NCBI RefSeq assembly: GCF_014287705.1
Contig: NZ_JACOOY010000017.1
Coordinates: forward strand, 1-64,000
DNA: 64,000 nucleotides
Direction: 5' to 3'
DNA from: Dorea_D hominis
Lineage (GTDB): Bacteria > Bacillota > Clostridia > Lachnospirales > Lachnospiraceae
Positions 26,416-36,414 of this stretch are shown here, piece after piece. The stretch's first letter is position 1, and each line of letters starts with the position of its first letter. Below the pieces are notes generated by a model, which saw nothing but the letters and a program-made list of their open reading frames with translations, did not search any database and was not told the origin of the DNA. The position numbers were made by a program, and so were the translations under genes.

Positions 26416-26495
26416 TTCTATTTTTTTTGTTTTAATACTACTGTTTCCCTTAGTAAATACTTGTAAGATACATCTCTAATAATTTTGCGGATTTC

Positions 26496-26516
26496 TAGTT
26501 ACAATTAAGGTAACTA
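26496..26516. promoter_or_regulatory. Palindromic operator upstream of the second XRE gene
   Basis: TAGTTAC-AATTAAG-GTAACTA, a perfect 7-bp inverted repeat, 23 bp before the TTG start of the XRE gene; probable autoregulatory site. Confidence 0.6.
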
Positions 26517-26539
26517 CTATCGGAAAGAGGTGTATTTAC

Positions 26540-26860
26540 TTGCGTACAGAGGATTATATTGCGGACAATATTATAGCTTTATGTAAAAAACGTGATATGA
26601 GTAAATATCGGCTGTCACAATTGACTGGTATATCTCAATCTTCGATTGGAAAAATTATTGCTAAAGAAAGTTTACCAACTATGCCTACTGTAGAAAAGAT
26701 ATGTGATGCACTGGGAGTAACAATGGCACAATTCTTTGCCGGAATGGATGTTCCAGTAAGCTTATCAGAATCACAACAAGAGGTTCTGAATATTTGGAAT
26801 AATCTTGATGAAAAAGAACAGAATGTAGTGATACAAATACTCCGGGGACTTCAAAAATAA
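26540..26860 (+). CDS. XRE/Cro-CI-type regulator
   Basis: 106 residues from TTG 26540 (AAAGAGG 9 nt before). The helix-turn-helix reads KYRLSQLTGISQSSIGKII, and the C-terminus has the LSESQQEVLNIWNNLDE pattern common in Firmicutes element regulators. A terminator follows directly. It may act as a control protein for the downstream restriction-modification gene. Confidence 0.85.
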   Translation: MRTEDYIADNIIALCKKRDMSKYRLSQLTGISQSSIGKIIAKESLPTMPTVEKICDALGVTMAQFFAGMDVPVSLSESQQEVLNIWNNLDEKEQNVVIQILRGLQK

Positions 26861-26861
26861 A

Positions 26862-26904
26862 GGAAACAGTTGTAACGAAAATGTTGACTGTTTCTTTTTT
26901 TATG
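26862..26904 (+). terminator. Terminator after the second XRE gene
   Basis: GAAACAGT pairs with ACTGTTTC, followed by TTTTTT. Confidence 0.85.
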
Positions 26905-26917
26905 GAGTTGAGAGATT

Positions 26918-27406
26918 ATGGTGATTGAAAAGAAATATTATGATATTGCACAGCATGAATTGGAAGAAATGCAAAGAGAAATTAATGAAGAAAAAGCGCA
27001 AATGTCAGAAGAAGAGATACTAGAGGATAAAAAATGGCATGATGAACAATTGGAAACAATTATTAAAAAGGCAGAAGCTCATATGCGTCGTTTTAAGAAA
27101 GTTCCAGATCCTCAAAAAGTAGTGAAATTCACTTTTTTACAAAAAGATGCATTGGAAATTGCACGAAATATGCAGATGAATATAAAAACTGAGCGTAAAG
27201 AAGATGATTTATGGGGGACGATAGAAATGTCATTTAATAATATGTGGTTTTTAGATTCGGCTCCTAGTGAATGGAAAGATATTTGGAATAACTTGCTGAA
27301 AGAAGCTCAGAGAGTGTATATAGAAGCAAAAGATAACATGATTATGTATCAATATTATTATGATTTGGCGGTAGAAGTTCCTTGTGTGCAGACACAATAC
27401 AAATAA
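26918..27406 (+). CDS. Hypothetical helical protein
   Basis: 162 residues, acidic helical N-terminus (HELEEMQREINEEKAQ) and a mixed C-terminus with W-rich segments (EDDLWGTIEMSFNNMWF). No known domain recognised. It sits 110 bp upstream of the restriction-modification gene on the same strand. Confidence 0.55.
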   Translation: MVIEKKYYDIAQHELEEMQREINEEKAQMSEEEILEDKKWHDEQLETIIKKAEAHMRRFKKVPDPQKVVKFTFLQKDALEIARNMQMNIKTERKEDDLWGTIEMSFNNMWFLDSAPSEWKDIWNNLLKEAQRVYIEAKDNMIMYQYYYDLAVEVPCVQTQYK

Positions 27407-27516
27407 TGATATATGAATGCTGTTCTGTAATAATTTTATGATATACTGTGGATATGATATGTAAAAATAGTCGGAGAAAGATTTGTGAATGCACGATTAT
27501 TTAGGAGGAAAAAAGC

Positions 27517-30315
27517 ATGACAGATGCAGAACAAAGAGAGGCTGCCCGTCAATTTGTAAACCGATGGATGGGAAAAGGGAAAGAAGATGAAGATGGACGT
27601 TCTTATTGGATTGATTTATTGACGAATGTTTTGGGAATGGATAATGTGACAGAACGTTTGAACTTTGAAAAGAAAGTTGTAATTGATGGAAATACAAAAC
27701 GTATTGATGTGTATATTCCTGAAACACGAGTAATTATTGAACAGAAGAGTCTTGGAAAAGCATTGGATCAGAAAATCAGGAATTCAGGAGATGTTGATCT
27801 TACTCCATTTGAACAGGCAGACAGATATAATGGAAAGCTGACTTTTGATGAAAGAGCTCGGTGGATTGTTACGTCAAATTTTGCTGAAATTTGGATTTAT
27901 GATATGAACCAGAAACAGCCAGAACCGACAAAGATTGCTTTAGATGAATTACAAAGCAAATATCCATTGTTGGACTTCTTGGTGAAAAAGGAAGTAAAGA
28001 CAATATCGCATGAAATGGAAGTATCAATAAAAGCAGGAGGTATTGTTGGGCTTATTTATGATGCGTTTTTAAAACAATATCGTATACCAGATATTAAGGA
28101 AAAGGATGAAACACTTGAGCAGAGAGAAAAAAGAGAGCATAAACTAAAGAGCCTGAATGCTTTATGTGTGCGAATTGTTTTTTGCTTGTATGCAGAAGAT
28201 GCTGGTATTTTTGGAAAGAGAAATATGTTCCATGATTATTTGGAAACATATGAAGTAAAGGATTGCCGGAGAGCTATAATAGAATTATTTAAGATATTGG
28301 ATACACCTGTATCAGAGCGAGACGAGTATTTAGAGGAAGAACTTGCTCAGTTCCCGTATGTAAATGGTGGGTTATTTGCTGATGAAACTATTGAGATACC
28401 ACCTTTTACAGAGAAAATTAAAGAATTACTTCTTACAAAAGCGTCAGAAGATTTTGACTGGAGTGATATTTCTCCAACTATATTTGGAGCGGTATTTGAA
28501 TCTACATTAAATCCTGAGACCAGACGTTCAGGAGGAATGCATTATACATCTATTGAAAATATTCATAAAGTTATTAGTCCTCTTTTTTTGGAAGATTTGC
28601 AGAAGGAATTTGATAGTATTAGAGCAATTCAAGTGAAGCGTACCAGAGATAAAAAATTGGAAGAATTCCAAAATAAATTGGCATCACTTACATTTTTTGA
28701 TCCTGCGTGTGGTTCCGGAAATTTCCTTACAGAAACATACCTGTCGCTTCGTCGTTTGGAGAATGAGGTGATAAAGGAAAAAGTTGGCGGACAAATGACA
28801 TTGGTAGAGGTAAATAATCCAATTAGAGTTTCTATTCAGCAATTTTATGGAATAGAGATTAACGATTTTGCAGTTACAGTTGCGAAAACGGCTTTATGGA
28901 TTGCAGAATCTCAAATGTTGGAAGAAACGAAAAATATTGTGTATGGATTTAATGACGATTTTCTTCCTTTAAAGACATATGTAAATATTACAGAAGGAAA
29001 TGCATTAAGAATTGATTGGAATGATGTAATTCCTGCAGAAAAATTATCGTTTATAATGGGAAATCCGCCATTTGTAGGAGCACGTTGGATGGCGTCGGAG
29101 CAGAAGGAAGATGTTGAGAAGATATTTGAAGGATGGAAGAGTATAGGAAATCTTGATTATGTTAGTTGCTGGTATAAAAAAGCGGCTGACTATATGGGAA
29201 ATTATAATATCAGAGCAGCATTGGTATCAACTAATTCAATTACACAGGGAGAAAGTGTTTCGATTCTCTGGAAACCGCTTTTTGAATCAGGTGTACACAT
29301 TGATTTTGCATACAGAACATTTATATGGGATAGTGAAGCGTCAATAAAAGCGCATGTTCATTGTGTAATTGTTGGCTTTAGCAGAGCTGTAAATAATAAG
29401 CAGAAAATAATTTATTCAGGTGAGAACGCAATTCCGGCGAATAATATTAATGGATATTTGCTTGATGCAGAAAATATATTCATTGAAAAAAGAATGAAGC
29501 CATTGTGTAATGTTCCTGAAATAGCATTAGGTGGGCAAGCAATTGATGGTGGATTTTTAATATTGACGGAAGAGGAAAAGGAAGAGTTTTTGGAAAAAGA
29601 ACCACAGGCTTCTCCGTTTTTTAGACATTATATGATGGGAAAAGATTTTATTGATCGAAAGCCGAGATATTGTATTTGGCTTGTTGGAGCTGATCCTGGA
29701 TTATTAAAAAAATGTCCGATGATATTAGAACGAGTGAATAAAGTACGTGAATTTAGACTTAGTAGTACAAGAGCGAACACAAAAAAAGCGGCTGAGAATC
29801 CAACTTTATTTGCATCAATACTTGAACATAAAAATCAATATATTGCGATTCCCAAAGTTTCTTCTCAGAATCGTAGATATATTCCAATGGATTATTTAGA
29901 TGGTGAAATTATTCCGGGAGACAAATTATTCACTATGCCCAATGCATCATTTTATGAATTTGGTGTATTGATGTCGAATGTTCACATGGCATGGATGCGA
30001 GCAGTGTGTGGAAGATTAAAAAGTGATTATAGTTATTCAAACACAATAGTGTATAACAATTTTCCGTGGCCTGTAGTAACGGAGAAGAATCGGGAACAAA
30101 TTGAAAAATCGGCACAGGAAATTTTGAAAGCAAGAACATTATATCCTAGTAGTAATCTTGCGGCTTTATATGATCCTTTAACAATGCCAGCCGAGTTACG
30201 ACGAGCACATACTGCAAATGATAAAGCTGTTATGGCTGCGTATGGCTTTAGTACAAAAATGACGGAAGCAGATTGTGTGGGAGAGTTGATGAAATTATAC
30301 CAGAAAATGCAATGA
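27517..30315 (+). CDS. MmeI-like type IIL restriction-modification protein
   Basis: 932 residues. The N-terminal nuclease has D64-x10-E75-Q-K77 (IIEQKSLG), a PD-(D/E)xK-type site. A helical region is followed by a gamma-class N6-adenine methyltransferase with motif I FDPACGSGNFL near residue 395 and motif IV GNPPF near 516, then a target-recognition domain and C-terminal region. One chain methylates one strand and cuts DNA at a distance, with specificity set by the recognition domain. The recognition sequence cannot be predicted by eye. A DISARM- or BREX-type methylase is the alternative, but no partner genes are present. Confidence 0.85.
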   Translation: MTDAEQREAARQFVNRWMGKGKEDEDGRSYWIDLLTNVLGMDNVTERLNFEKKVVIDGNTKRIDVYIPETRVIIEQKSLGKALDQKIRNSGDVDLTPFEQADRYNGKLTFDERARWIVTSNFAEIWIYDMNQKQPEPTKIALDELQSKYPLLDFLVKKEVKTISHEMEVSIKAGGIVGLIYDAFLKQYRIPDIKEKDETLEQREKREHKLKSLNALCVRIVFCLYAEDAGIFGKRNMFHDYLETYEVKDCRRAIIELFKILDTPVSERDEYLEEELAQFPYVNGGLFADETIEIPPFTEKIKELLLTKASEDFDWSDISPTIFGAVFESTLNPETRRSGGMHYTSIENIHKVISPLFLEDLQKEFDSIRAIQVKRTRDKKLEEFQNKLASLTFFDPACGSGNFLTETYLSLRRLENEVIKEKVGGQMTLVEVNNPIRVSIQQFYGIEINDFAVTVAKTALWIAESQMLEETKNIVYGFNDDFLPLKTYVNITEGNALRIDWNDVIPAEKLSFIMGNPPFVGARWMASEQKEDVEKIFEGWKSIGNLDYVSCWYKKAADYMGNYNIRAALVSTNSITQGESVSILWKPLFESGVHIDFAYRTFIWDSEASIKAHVHCVIVGFSRAVNNKQKIIYSGENAIPANNINGYLLDAENIFIEKRMKPLCNVPEIALGGQAIDGGFLILTEEEKEEFLEKEPQASPFFRHYMMGKDFIDRKPRYCIWLVGADPGLLKKCPMILERVNKVREFRLSSTRANTKKAAENPTLFASILEHKNQYIAIPKVSSQNRRYIPMDYLDGEIIPGDKLFTMPNASFYEFGVLMSNVHMAWMRAVCGRLKSDYSYSNTIVYNNFPWPVVTEKNREQIEKSAQEILKARTLYPSSNLAALYDPLTMPAELRRAHTANDKAVMAAYGFSTKMTEADCVGELMKLYQKMQ

Positions 30316-30395
30316 TAAAAGTTTATAGAGCTGTTTTTTGCTCAAAGTAAAATATTTGAAAACATAGAATATTCCAAATCCATAAAAGATGAATG

Positions 30396-30458
30396 AAAAC
30401 CAATATGGGAATTTTACATGTGTTACAAAATTTGTAAAATTTTCATATTGGTTTTTTT
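30396..30458 (+). terminator. Terminator after the restriction-modification gene
   Basis: AAACCAATATG...AATTTTAC pairs with GTAAAATT...CATATTGGTTT, ending in seven T residues. Confidence 0.9.
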
Positions 30459-30489
30459 GTAATCTGTAAAAATTATAAATTTGGATATC

Positions 30490-30975
30490 GAGTAAGGTTT
30501 CGGATTTTTGATTTTTATGTATTTTTCAATTTTGGATATGGCTCCGAAATTGGCAATTTTGCGGAAGTGTATCCACACTTCCTGTCCTTGCTATTTTTTA
30601 ATCACATGGTGATTTCACAGGGATATAGGGCTGTTTAGCCTATTTTTTCTCCCTGTGCTGTGACCGAAGAAATTCGAGGAACCAATTATATATTTATGCT
30701 GAATGTGAGGAACTGGGGAGCACAATCCTCAGCAAGATTCCAACATCCGAAAAATGCCGTATTGCTAAAATAGCGATATGGTATTACCGGGGTGGATCTT
30801 GCTCTAATGTGTACAGTAACCTCGGCATAAATAGAAAGAATGGGTTTGGGGAATCCCCAGCAAGATAAAAACCTGATGAAAGAACATTTGTCGGAAAGAC
30901 AATATTGTTAAACACAGGTGGATCTTGCTTTAGAAAATGATTTGCCATAATGAGTTAGAATATGGGAGGAGGAAG
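30490..30975 (+). ncRNA. Large hairpin-rich non-coding region, possible structured RNA
   Basis: No reading frame. Hairpins include GTTTCGGA/TCCGAAA, GGAAGTGT-ATCC-ACACTTCC, ATCAC-ATG-GTGAT and CACAGGGA/TCCCTGTG, plus a long stem ATTTATGC/GCATAAAT enclosing further helices. Two successive units share the same base: AGCAAGAT... closed by ...GATCTTGCT at 30731-30803 and 30858-30929, with different inner hairpins (GCCGTATTGCTA/TAGCGATATGGT; TTGTC-GGAAA-GACAA). Repeated architecture with changed sequence suggests selection on RNA structure. Strand is inferred from the orientation of the closing units and could be wrong. Confidence 0.5.
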
Positions 30976-30977
30976 CG

Positions 30978-31012
30978 TTAAAAAAAGAGAGAGCCATAAG
31001 CAACTCTCTCTG
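30978..31012 (-). terminator. Terminator of the leftward XRE gene
   Basis: Read leftward, AGAGAGAG pairs with CTCTCTCT across a short loop and is followed by seven T residues. Confidence 0.9.
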
Positions 31013-31028
31013 TGATAAAATCAAAAAG

Positions 31029-31826
31029 TTATAGTATCAGTGATTCGGTAAGATTACAAAAATCCTTAACAGGAATATTTTCTTTAAGTGGTAAAGCTGT
31101 CTCTAAAAAGGTTTCGTCTGCAAATCTTTCGAGTTCAGAATCAAAATATATAATTGAAGCATTTGTATTTAATTGGTATGGTGGAATTGTAACAAAATAA
31201 TCATAATCTTCGTAAGAAGGAGTGGCGCAAGAAACTTTGATTTTTCCGCCCAATTTCAATTTTGCAAATTCTCCATAAATGGCAGTTAAGGCTTTTTTTC
31301 TTTCTTCATCAGAAGTAATTCTATCTACATATCTAATATACCAATAATCTATATTTCCCTCTTTTAATTCAATTAAATAATCGTATGATCTGGGTGTTCC
31401 GGATTTTATTGTCCATTCAACTTTATGCAGACTTGTCATCATGGAAAGTCCACGCATTAAGGTAGAAAAAAATTTTTCATGCACCTGAACAGTAGAGAGA
31501 TCCAGAGAAAATCCATTGTCTGCAATTATCTTTTTCCGTTCCCGTATTTTCTTAGAAGAATATCCCGTTGCATCATATAATTCTTGGATAAGTTCTGGAT
31601 CATCAATGGCTTTTGCAATTTTATCAATAGTGCTTTTATATGGTCTTCCAGATCGGGCACCGTTGAGCATTCGTGAAATGGTTGCATTATTTAAGCCTGT
31701 TTGTTCAGATAATTCTTTTTGTGTTTTTTTCTGTAAAATGATTTGAAGTATATTGATGAATCTTTCCTGATCGTAAACGCTGTCAGGATTTATTAGTGTG
31801 CCTGAATTTGATATAAATTCGTTCAT
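31029..31826 (-). CDS. XRE-family regulator with long C-terminal domain
   Basis: 265 residues. Helix-turn-helix at about 35-60 (QKELSEQTGLNNATISRMLNG), then about 150 residues of a mixed alpha/beta domain (VEWTIKSGTPRSYDYLIELK, TIPPYQL) that I do not recognise. Divergent from the recombinase trio; the intergenic region holds iterated GTCAAAGAAGTCAA motifs, probably its binding sites. Confidence 0.8.
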   Translation of the reverse strand: MNEFISNSGTLINPDSVYDQERFINILQIILQKKTQKELSEQTGLNNATISRMLNGARSGRPYKSTIDKIAKAIDDPELIQELYDATGYSSKKIRERKKIIADNGFSLDLSTVQVHEKFFSTLMRGLSMMTSLHKVEWTIKSGTPRSYDYLIELKEGNIDYWYIRYVDRITSDEERKKALTAIYGEFAKLKLGGKIKVSCATPSYEDYDYFVTIPPYQLNTNASIIYFDSELERFADETFLETALPLKENIPVKDFCNLTESLIL

Positions 31827-31840
31827 TCAAATCTCCTCTT

Positions 31841-32035
31841 GACTTCTTTGACTTTGTATAAATTGACTTCTTGTATTTTATCTTATCAATTATATCCCTA
31901 AAAATCAATTTAAAACATAAAGAAATCAAAAAATGCTTTATTGATATTCCTTTAAAAGTCAAAGAAGTCAAAAACGTAATTGACATTTTGACATCTTTGT
32001 GTATAATGTAAATAAAGAAGTCAAAGAAGTCAAAC
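31841..32035. repeat. Iterated GTCAAAGAAGTC motifs between XRE gene and recombinase trio
   Basis: The motif appears inverted at 31841-31852, partially at 31863, and directly at 31956-31971 and 32017-32033. The last two flank the promoter, so they look like operators for the divergent regulator. Confidence 0.65.
31980..32007 (+). promoter_or_regulatory. Promoter of the recombinase trio
   Basis: TTGACA (31980-31985), a 16-nt spacer and TATAAT (32002-32007), embedded between two copies of the repeated operator motif. Confidence 0.75.
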
Positions 32036-32066
32036 AAATCGAAAAGAAAGGAAGGAGGGCTGTGGA

Positions 32067-33170
32067 TTGAAATATAGGGTTGTTTCGGTTTTGAAAGATA
32101 ATAGACCACGTTTTTTGATTATTTCTGATATTGAAGAAATTGAAATCCTTCCATCAAAGTATTTGAAGCATCTGGATCAGATTAATGCTTCTCCGAATAC
32201 TGTAAAATCCGCAGCCTTCGCACTTTCATATTATTACAATTATCTGCAGGAGCAAACGATAGGATTGGATGAGATTACATTGCTATCCTATTCAGAGCAG
32301 AATAAACATTTTATTGATTTCTTGTATTGGGTTAAGAGTGGAAAGCATACTGAGCATAATACACAGACGAGCAATAAGACCTGCAATATGTATCTTGGTG
32401 CAGTCTTCAGATACTACCAGTTTTTGGCACTGGAAGATGTCTTGCCAATGCTTAAAGTCTTACGAGTAAAAAAAGTATCATATTTTGACAGTATGGGAGT
32501 AAATCATCAAAATGCAGTGAATTCGTTTAAAGGTTTCTTCAAAGAAGAAGAATCTAATCTGGAAGAAATAACATCCGAAGAAATACAGGAGCTGATAAAT
32601 GCCTGTACGAATGATAGAGATCGATTGCTGATAGCAATGATGGCAGAAACCGGTCTTAGATTAGGGGAAATTCTAGGAATCCATTATACCGAAGATATTG
32701 ATTTTGAAAGAAGGACGGTTTGGGTAAGGTATCGTGAATCTAATACCAACTTGGCAAGAGCAAAAAATGCAGAATATAGAATGGCTTTGTTAAGTAATAC
32801 AACTTTTGAGTTCTTGGTTAAGTACATTTCTGATAATCGAAAAAGTCTGATGAACTCGGAGTATCTATTTACAAAATTAACTGGAAAAAACAAAGGAGAG
32901 CCATTAGATGCGGATTCTGTGTATAGCATGTTGAAAAGGCTATCCAAAAAAACGGATATCAATTCCCATCCGCATCAGCTCCGACACTATTTTGCGGAGG
33001 AAAGAAGAAAAGAAGGATGGGATTTGAATGACATTCGTTTTGCCTTGGGGCATAAGAAAGTTGAAACTACCATTAAATACTTGGGTGAAAATAATGAACG
33101 ATTGATAGAAGCGACAGATCAATACTACTCAAATAATGAAGATTTATACCAAATTGCAGATTTTCTGTAA
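32067..33170 (+). CDS. Tyrosine recombinase 1 of a Tn554/RIT-like trio
   Basis: 367 residues from TTG 32067 (GGAAGGAGGG before it). N-terminal SAM-like core-binding domain and a catalytic domain with ETGLRLGEILG (Arg I), HPHQLRH (His-x-x-Arg), LGHKKVETT and the tyrosine in TIKYLGEN. Its length matches Tn554 TnpA. It is followed by two more tyrosine recombinases, a TnpC-like gene and tnpV, as in trio elements that integrate site-specifically. Confidence 0.88.
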   Translation: MKYRVVSVLKDNRPRFLIISDIEEIEILPSKYLKHLDQINASPNTVKSAAFALSYYYNYLQEQTIGLDEITLLSYSEQNKHFIDFLYWVKSGKHTEHNTQTSNKTCNMYLGAVFRYYQFLALEDVLPMLKVLRVKKVSYFDSMGVNHQNAVNSFKGFFKEEESNLEEITSEEIQELINACTNDRDRLLIAMMAETGLRLGEILGIHYTEDIDFERRTVWVRYRESNTNLARAKNAEYRMALLSNTTFEFLVKYISDNRKSLMNSEYLFTKLTGKNKGEPLDADSVYSMLKRLSKKTDINSHPHQLRHYFAEERRKEGWDLNDIRFALGHKKVETTIKYLGENNERLIEATDQYYSNNEDLYQIADFL

Positions 33171-33188
33171 AAGGAAGGAGGGATTACC

Positions 33189-34919
33189 TTGGCAGTATTA
33201 AAAATTGTTCCGAAGTTATATCAGGAAAAAATATCTGAAAAATTAAAGGAAGAAATATCTTTAGTTACGACTGGAGAAGCAAAATACTATAACCGGTTAT
33301 ACAAATTTTTTCAGTATACAGATATACAGTGTACTGCAGATATTAACTATGAAACGAGAAAAATGTATATGGATTCTCTTGAAAAAGAGGATATTTCAGA
33401 AAAATATAAAGCGGAATTACTGAGCTTATTTGATCGTTTAAAAATAGAAAATATGCCGAATGTCTATTCACAGGGAAAGCCCTTCTCTGTAGAACAGGAG
33501 TTTTTTAAGCAAGACAAATTGTTTTTGCTGTATGTCCCCAATAAGAAGAAAGCACAATCTTTCCGTCAGGTGGTCGATAAGAATGATTTGTTATGGGACT
33601 TAACGAGGATACATTCATCACAGTTGGTGCGACAGACAAAAATATTGCTGTGTGAAATTCTGAATATGGATAAGGTACAAAGACATCGAAGATATTTTTT
33701 AGAACCATTAAAAGCACTTGTACGGTTTTGCGATAAGTACGGAATAGATGATATTGAAGAAATGGAACAGGCAGATGAAAACAGATTTTATCTGTATTTA
33801 AACAAGGAGTCAGAAATTATAAAAAAACAGGCTTCTAAGATTGTTGAGTTTGCGAGAAGAACGTTATTTCTAACAGATTCAGAGATAAATTGGCAAGCAT
33901 GTATCTGGTATATGGATAGGTTTCAGTTTGATAAATCAAGAATCAATGCCAGTTCACCTGTTAAAAGTCTTTCATTTATTAATATTTACGAAAAAGAAAA
34001 TCGTTGGTATTTACAATTATACGCAAAATATTTAGTTGGGATATCTGATCTGTCTTTATCAAATATCCGAAATACAATAAGTTTTATTTCACAATTTTTA
34101 AAATATCTGGATGGACAGAGTAAGAAAGTAACTGAACTGGAGATACAAGATATAGCGGATTATGTATCTATTTTGGATGTGTCCGATATTAAATATTCCA
34201 CGTTTAACCGATATATAACTCATATACATACATTTCTACAGTTTTTGAAAATGAAAAATATTGAAGTGTTGAAGTTTTATCCGGAACGATTTTTAAAAAA
34301 AGGTTTTCCAGAACACAACGAAAGAAGTGTTCCAGAAAAAACAATTGCTCATCTGATTAAGGAGTTGCCGGCATTCCCAGAGCATTTACAGTTGATGTAT
34401 TTGATTTTGTTTTGCACAGGAATTAGGAAAAGCGAGGTTTGTACAATAAAATCGGGAGCCTTTTATTCACAAGGCAATGAGAATTGGATGCGCATATATC
34501 AAAGCAAAATGCGGAGGGAAAAAGTCATTCCTGTTCCGAGTTTATTGGTTGGACTGGTGAACGATTATGAAAAAAAGTACGGAATAAAAAATGGGGAGTA
34601 TTTATTCAAAAATAAAAAAGGTGGTGCATTTAATGGACAGACATTTTCAAATCAGATGATTCGGGAGTGTAAGGCTCGTGGGATTGCCTGTGGAGATTAT
34701 ATCTTTAGAGCACACGATTACAGACATAACCTTGCAACTTCAATGTACGGAAATGGAGTTTCTATACAAGGGGTACGAGATTATCTGGGACATTCAAGTG
34801 AGAATATGACAAAACAGTACATTGATTTCATGCCGGAACGTATTGTATCGGCTGAAGATAAATATTTTTCAAGAAATCAGTCATTTAAATTGAAAGGAGT
34901 AGAAGATGATGAAAGGTAA
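33189..34919 (+). CDS. Tyrosine recombinase 2 of the trio
   Basis: 576 residues from TTG 33189 (AAGGAGGGA). Long N-terminal region, then a catalytic domain with CTGIRKSEVCTIK, HDYRHNLAT, YLGHSSENMT and the tyrosine in KQYIDF. All catalytic residues are present. It overlaps the third recombinase by a few bases. Confidence 0.88.
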   Translation: MAVLKIVPKLYQEKISEKLKEEISLVTTGEAKYYNRLYKFFQYTDIQCTADINYETRKMYMDSLEKEDISEKYKAELLSLFDRLKIENMPNVYSQGKPFSVEQEFFKQDKLFLLYVPNKKKAQSFRQVVDKNDLLWDLTRIHSSQLVRQTKILLCEILNMDKVQRHRRYFLEPLKALVRFCDKYGIDDIEEMEQADENRFYLYLNKESEIIKKQASKIVEFARRTLFLTDSEINWQACIWYMDRFQFDKSRINASSPVKSLSFINIYEKENRWYLQLYAKYLVGISDLSLSNIRNTISFISQFLKYLDGQSKKVTELEIQDIADYVSILDVSDIKYSTFNRYITHIHTFLQFLKMKNIEVLKFYPERFLKKGFPEHNERSVPEKTIAHLIKELPAFPEHLQLMYLILFCTGIRKSEVCTIKSGAFYSQGNENWMRIYQSKMRREKVIPVPSLLVGLVNDYEKKYGIKNGEYLFKNKKGGAFNGQTFSNQMIRECKARGIACGDYIFRAHDYRHNLATSMYGNGVSIQGVRDYLGHSSENMTKQYIDFMPERIVSAEDKYFSRNQSFKLKGVEDDER

Positions 34920-36414
34920 TATTAATTTGATTTCTTATGACTGTTATCAACAAGCTACAGAAAAACAGTTGGCTGGGCTGAAATGGAAGGAAAACAGGGT
35001 GTACTACATATCAGAGATTCGTAATGAAAAGATACAGGATGAGATTTATGGGTATATCGATGATAGATGTAGACGTTTATCATTATCAACAGCCGTAAAT
35101 GATATTTACAGATTTGATCTGTTGAAAGAATTTCTGAATGAGAAGTGTACAAGCTGTAGCAGCATTACTGATAAAAAATGGGAAGAACTGGAGAGAAGCT
35201 ATAAAGCATTTTTATATAAAAAAGGATTGGCGCTGTACGTTAGAAGAAATAGACCGGATAGGCGGAATGTTGAGCAACAAAATAGCGCTCAGGTTTCTTT
35301 TCTGAAAATGTATTATGAGTATGTTGTGAAGTGTAAAACAGCAGATATTCCAGAAAATGAAAAAGATGTATGGGATATGAGAAAGCTGGATATTGTGCCA
35401 AGGAGTAATCCGATTCGTGGAAGATATAGATTAGATTTTCGTGAGATTAGGCAGAGAGAATTTAAAGAGATAATAAAGAGAATATTGTATAGCCACTGCC
35501 AGACAAAAGCAATGGGTAGTATAAAAGGCGAATTGTGTGGATTCCGTCGGTTTGCTAGATTTATGTATGATCGGTTTCCAGAAGTAAAGCATTTTACAGA
35601 AATTAGCAGGGATATGATAGAAGATTATCTGGTTTATATAAAAACGGATACCGGTCTTACATCAGTCAGTTACACAACAGAACTGTCGGTTTTGGATAAT
35701 CTGCTGGATGAAATTGGGCGGGAACTGGAAATAGAAAATTTATGCAATCTTTTTCTGTCCAGTGATTGCAGAGCATATGACAACGCTTTGCCAGAAGCGT
35801 ATTCAGATGCAGAAATCAGGAGATTTAATAGTGCATTAACAAAATTAAAGCCCCAGTTAGGAAGATGTCTAATAATACATCAGATGCTCGGTACAAGAAT
35901 AGAGGATACGTTGACTTTGCGAAGGGATTGCTTATCTGAGAAATCTGGGCATTATTTTATAACTATTCTCCAGCATAAAACAAGGAAATACAAAAGACCA
36001 GTCAGCAATCAGCTGGCAGAAGTGATTAGAAAAGCAATAGAAGTTTCAGAAAAGGACCATCCAGATTCAGAATATATTTTTTTGCAAGATAATGGGAAAT
36101 TATATACAGATTCAATGCTGAAATATCATGTAAATATCATGATTTATGAAAATGATATCAGGGATGATAATGGAAATTATTTTGAGTTTCGTACACATCG
36201 TTTTAGACACACTTTTGGAGTAAAACTTACAGAAATGAAATTAGATGATGATAGCATTGCAAGGCTGTTGGGGCATAAGGATACACGAACCATACCACAT
36301 TATCGGCGGTTAAGAAACGAAGCATTAGCGGAGGATACAAAGGCTGTACGAGATGAAATGAATGAATTATTAGCACAATACAGGAGGGAAAAGGAAAATG
36401 CAGAAACACGATAA
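34909..36414 (+). CDS. Tyrosine recombinase 3 of the trio
   Basis: 501 residues from ATG 34909 (AAAGGAG upstream; ATG 34906 also possible). The catalytic domain has MLGTRIEDTLTLRRD, HRFRHTFG, LLGHKDTRT and the tyrosine in IPHYRRL. Overlaps its neighbours at both ends, so the trio is translated as one unit. Confidence 0.88.
   Translation: MKGNINLISYDCYQQATEKQLAGLKWKENRVYYISEIRNEKIQDEIYGYIDDRCRRLSLSTAVNDIYRFDLLKEFLNEKCTSCSSITDKKWEELERSYKAFLYKKGLALYVRRNRPDRRNVEQQNSAQVSFLKMYYEYVVKCKTADIPENEKDVWDMRKLDIVPRSNPIRGRYRLDFREIRQREFKEIIKRILYSHCQTKAMGSIKGELCGFRRFARFMYDRFPEVKHFTEISRDMIEDYLVYIKTDTGLTSVSYTTELSVLDNLLDEIGRELEIENLCNLFLSSDCRAYDNALPEAYSDAEIRRFNSALTKLKPQLGRCLIIHQMLGTRIEDTLTLRRDCLSEKSGHYFITILQHKTRKYKRPVSNQLAEVIRKAIEVSEKDHPDSEYIFLQDNGKLYTDSMLKYHVNIMIYENDIRDDNGNYFEFRTHRFRHTFGVKLTEMKLDDDSIARLLGHKDTRTIPHYRRLRNEALAEDTKAVRDEMNELLAQYRREKENAETR

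Noticed and set aside
30490..30975. Retron or diversity-generating element as explanation for the hairpin region
   Set aside because: No reverse transcriptase gene in the window.
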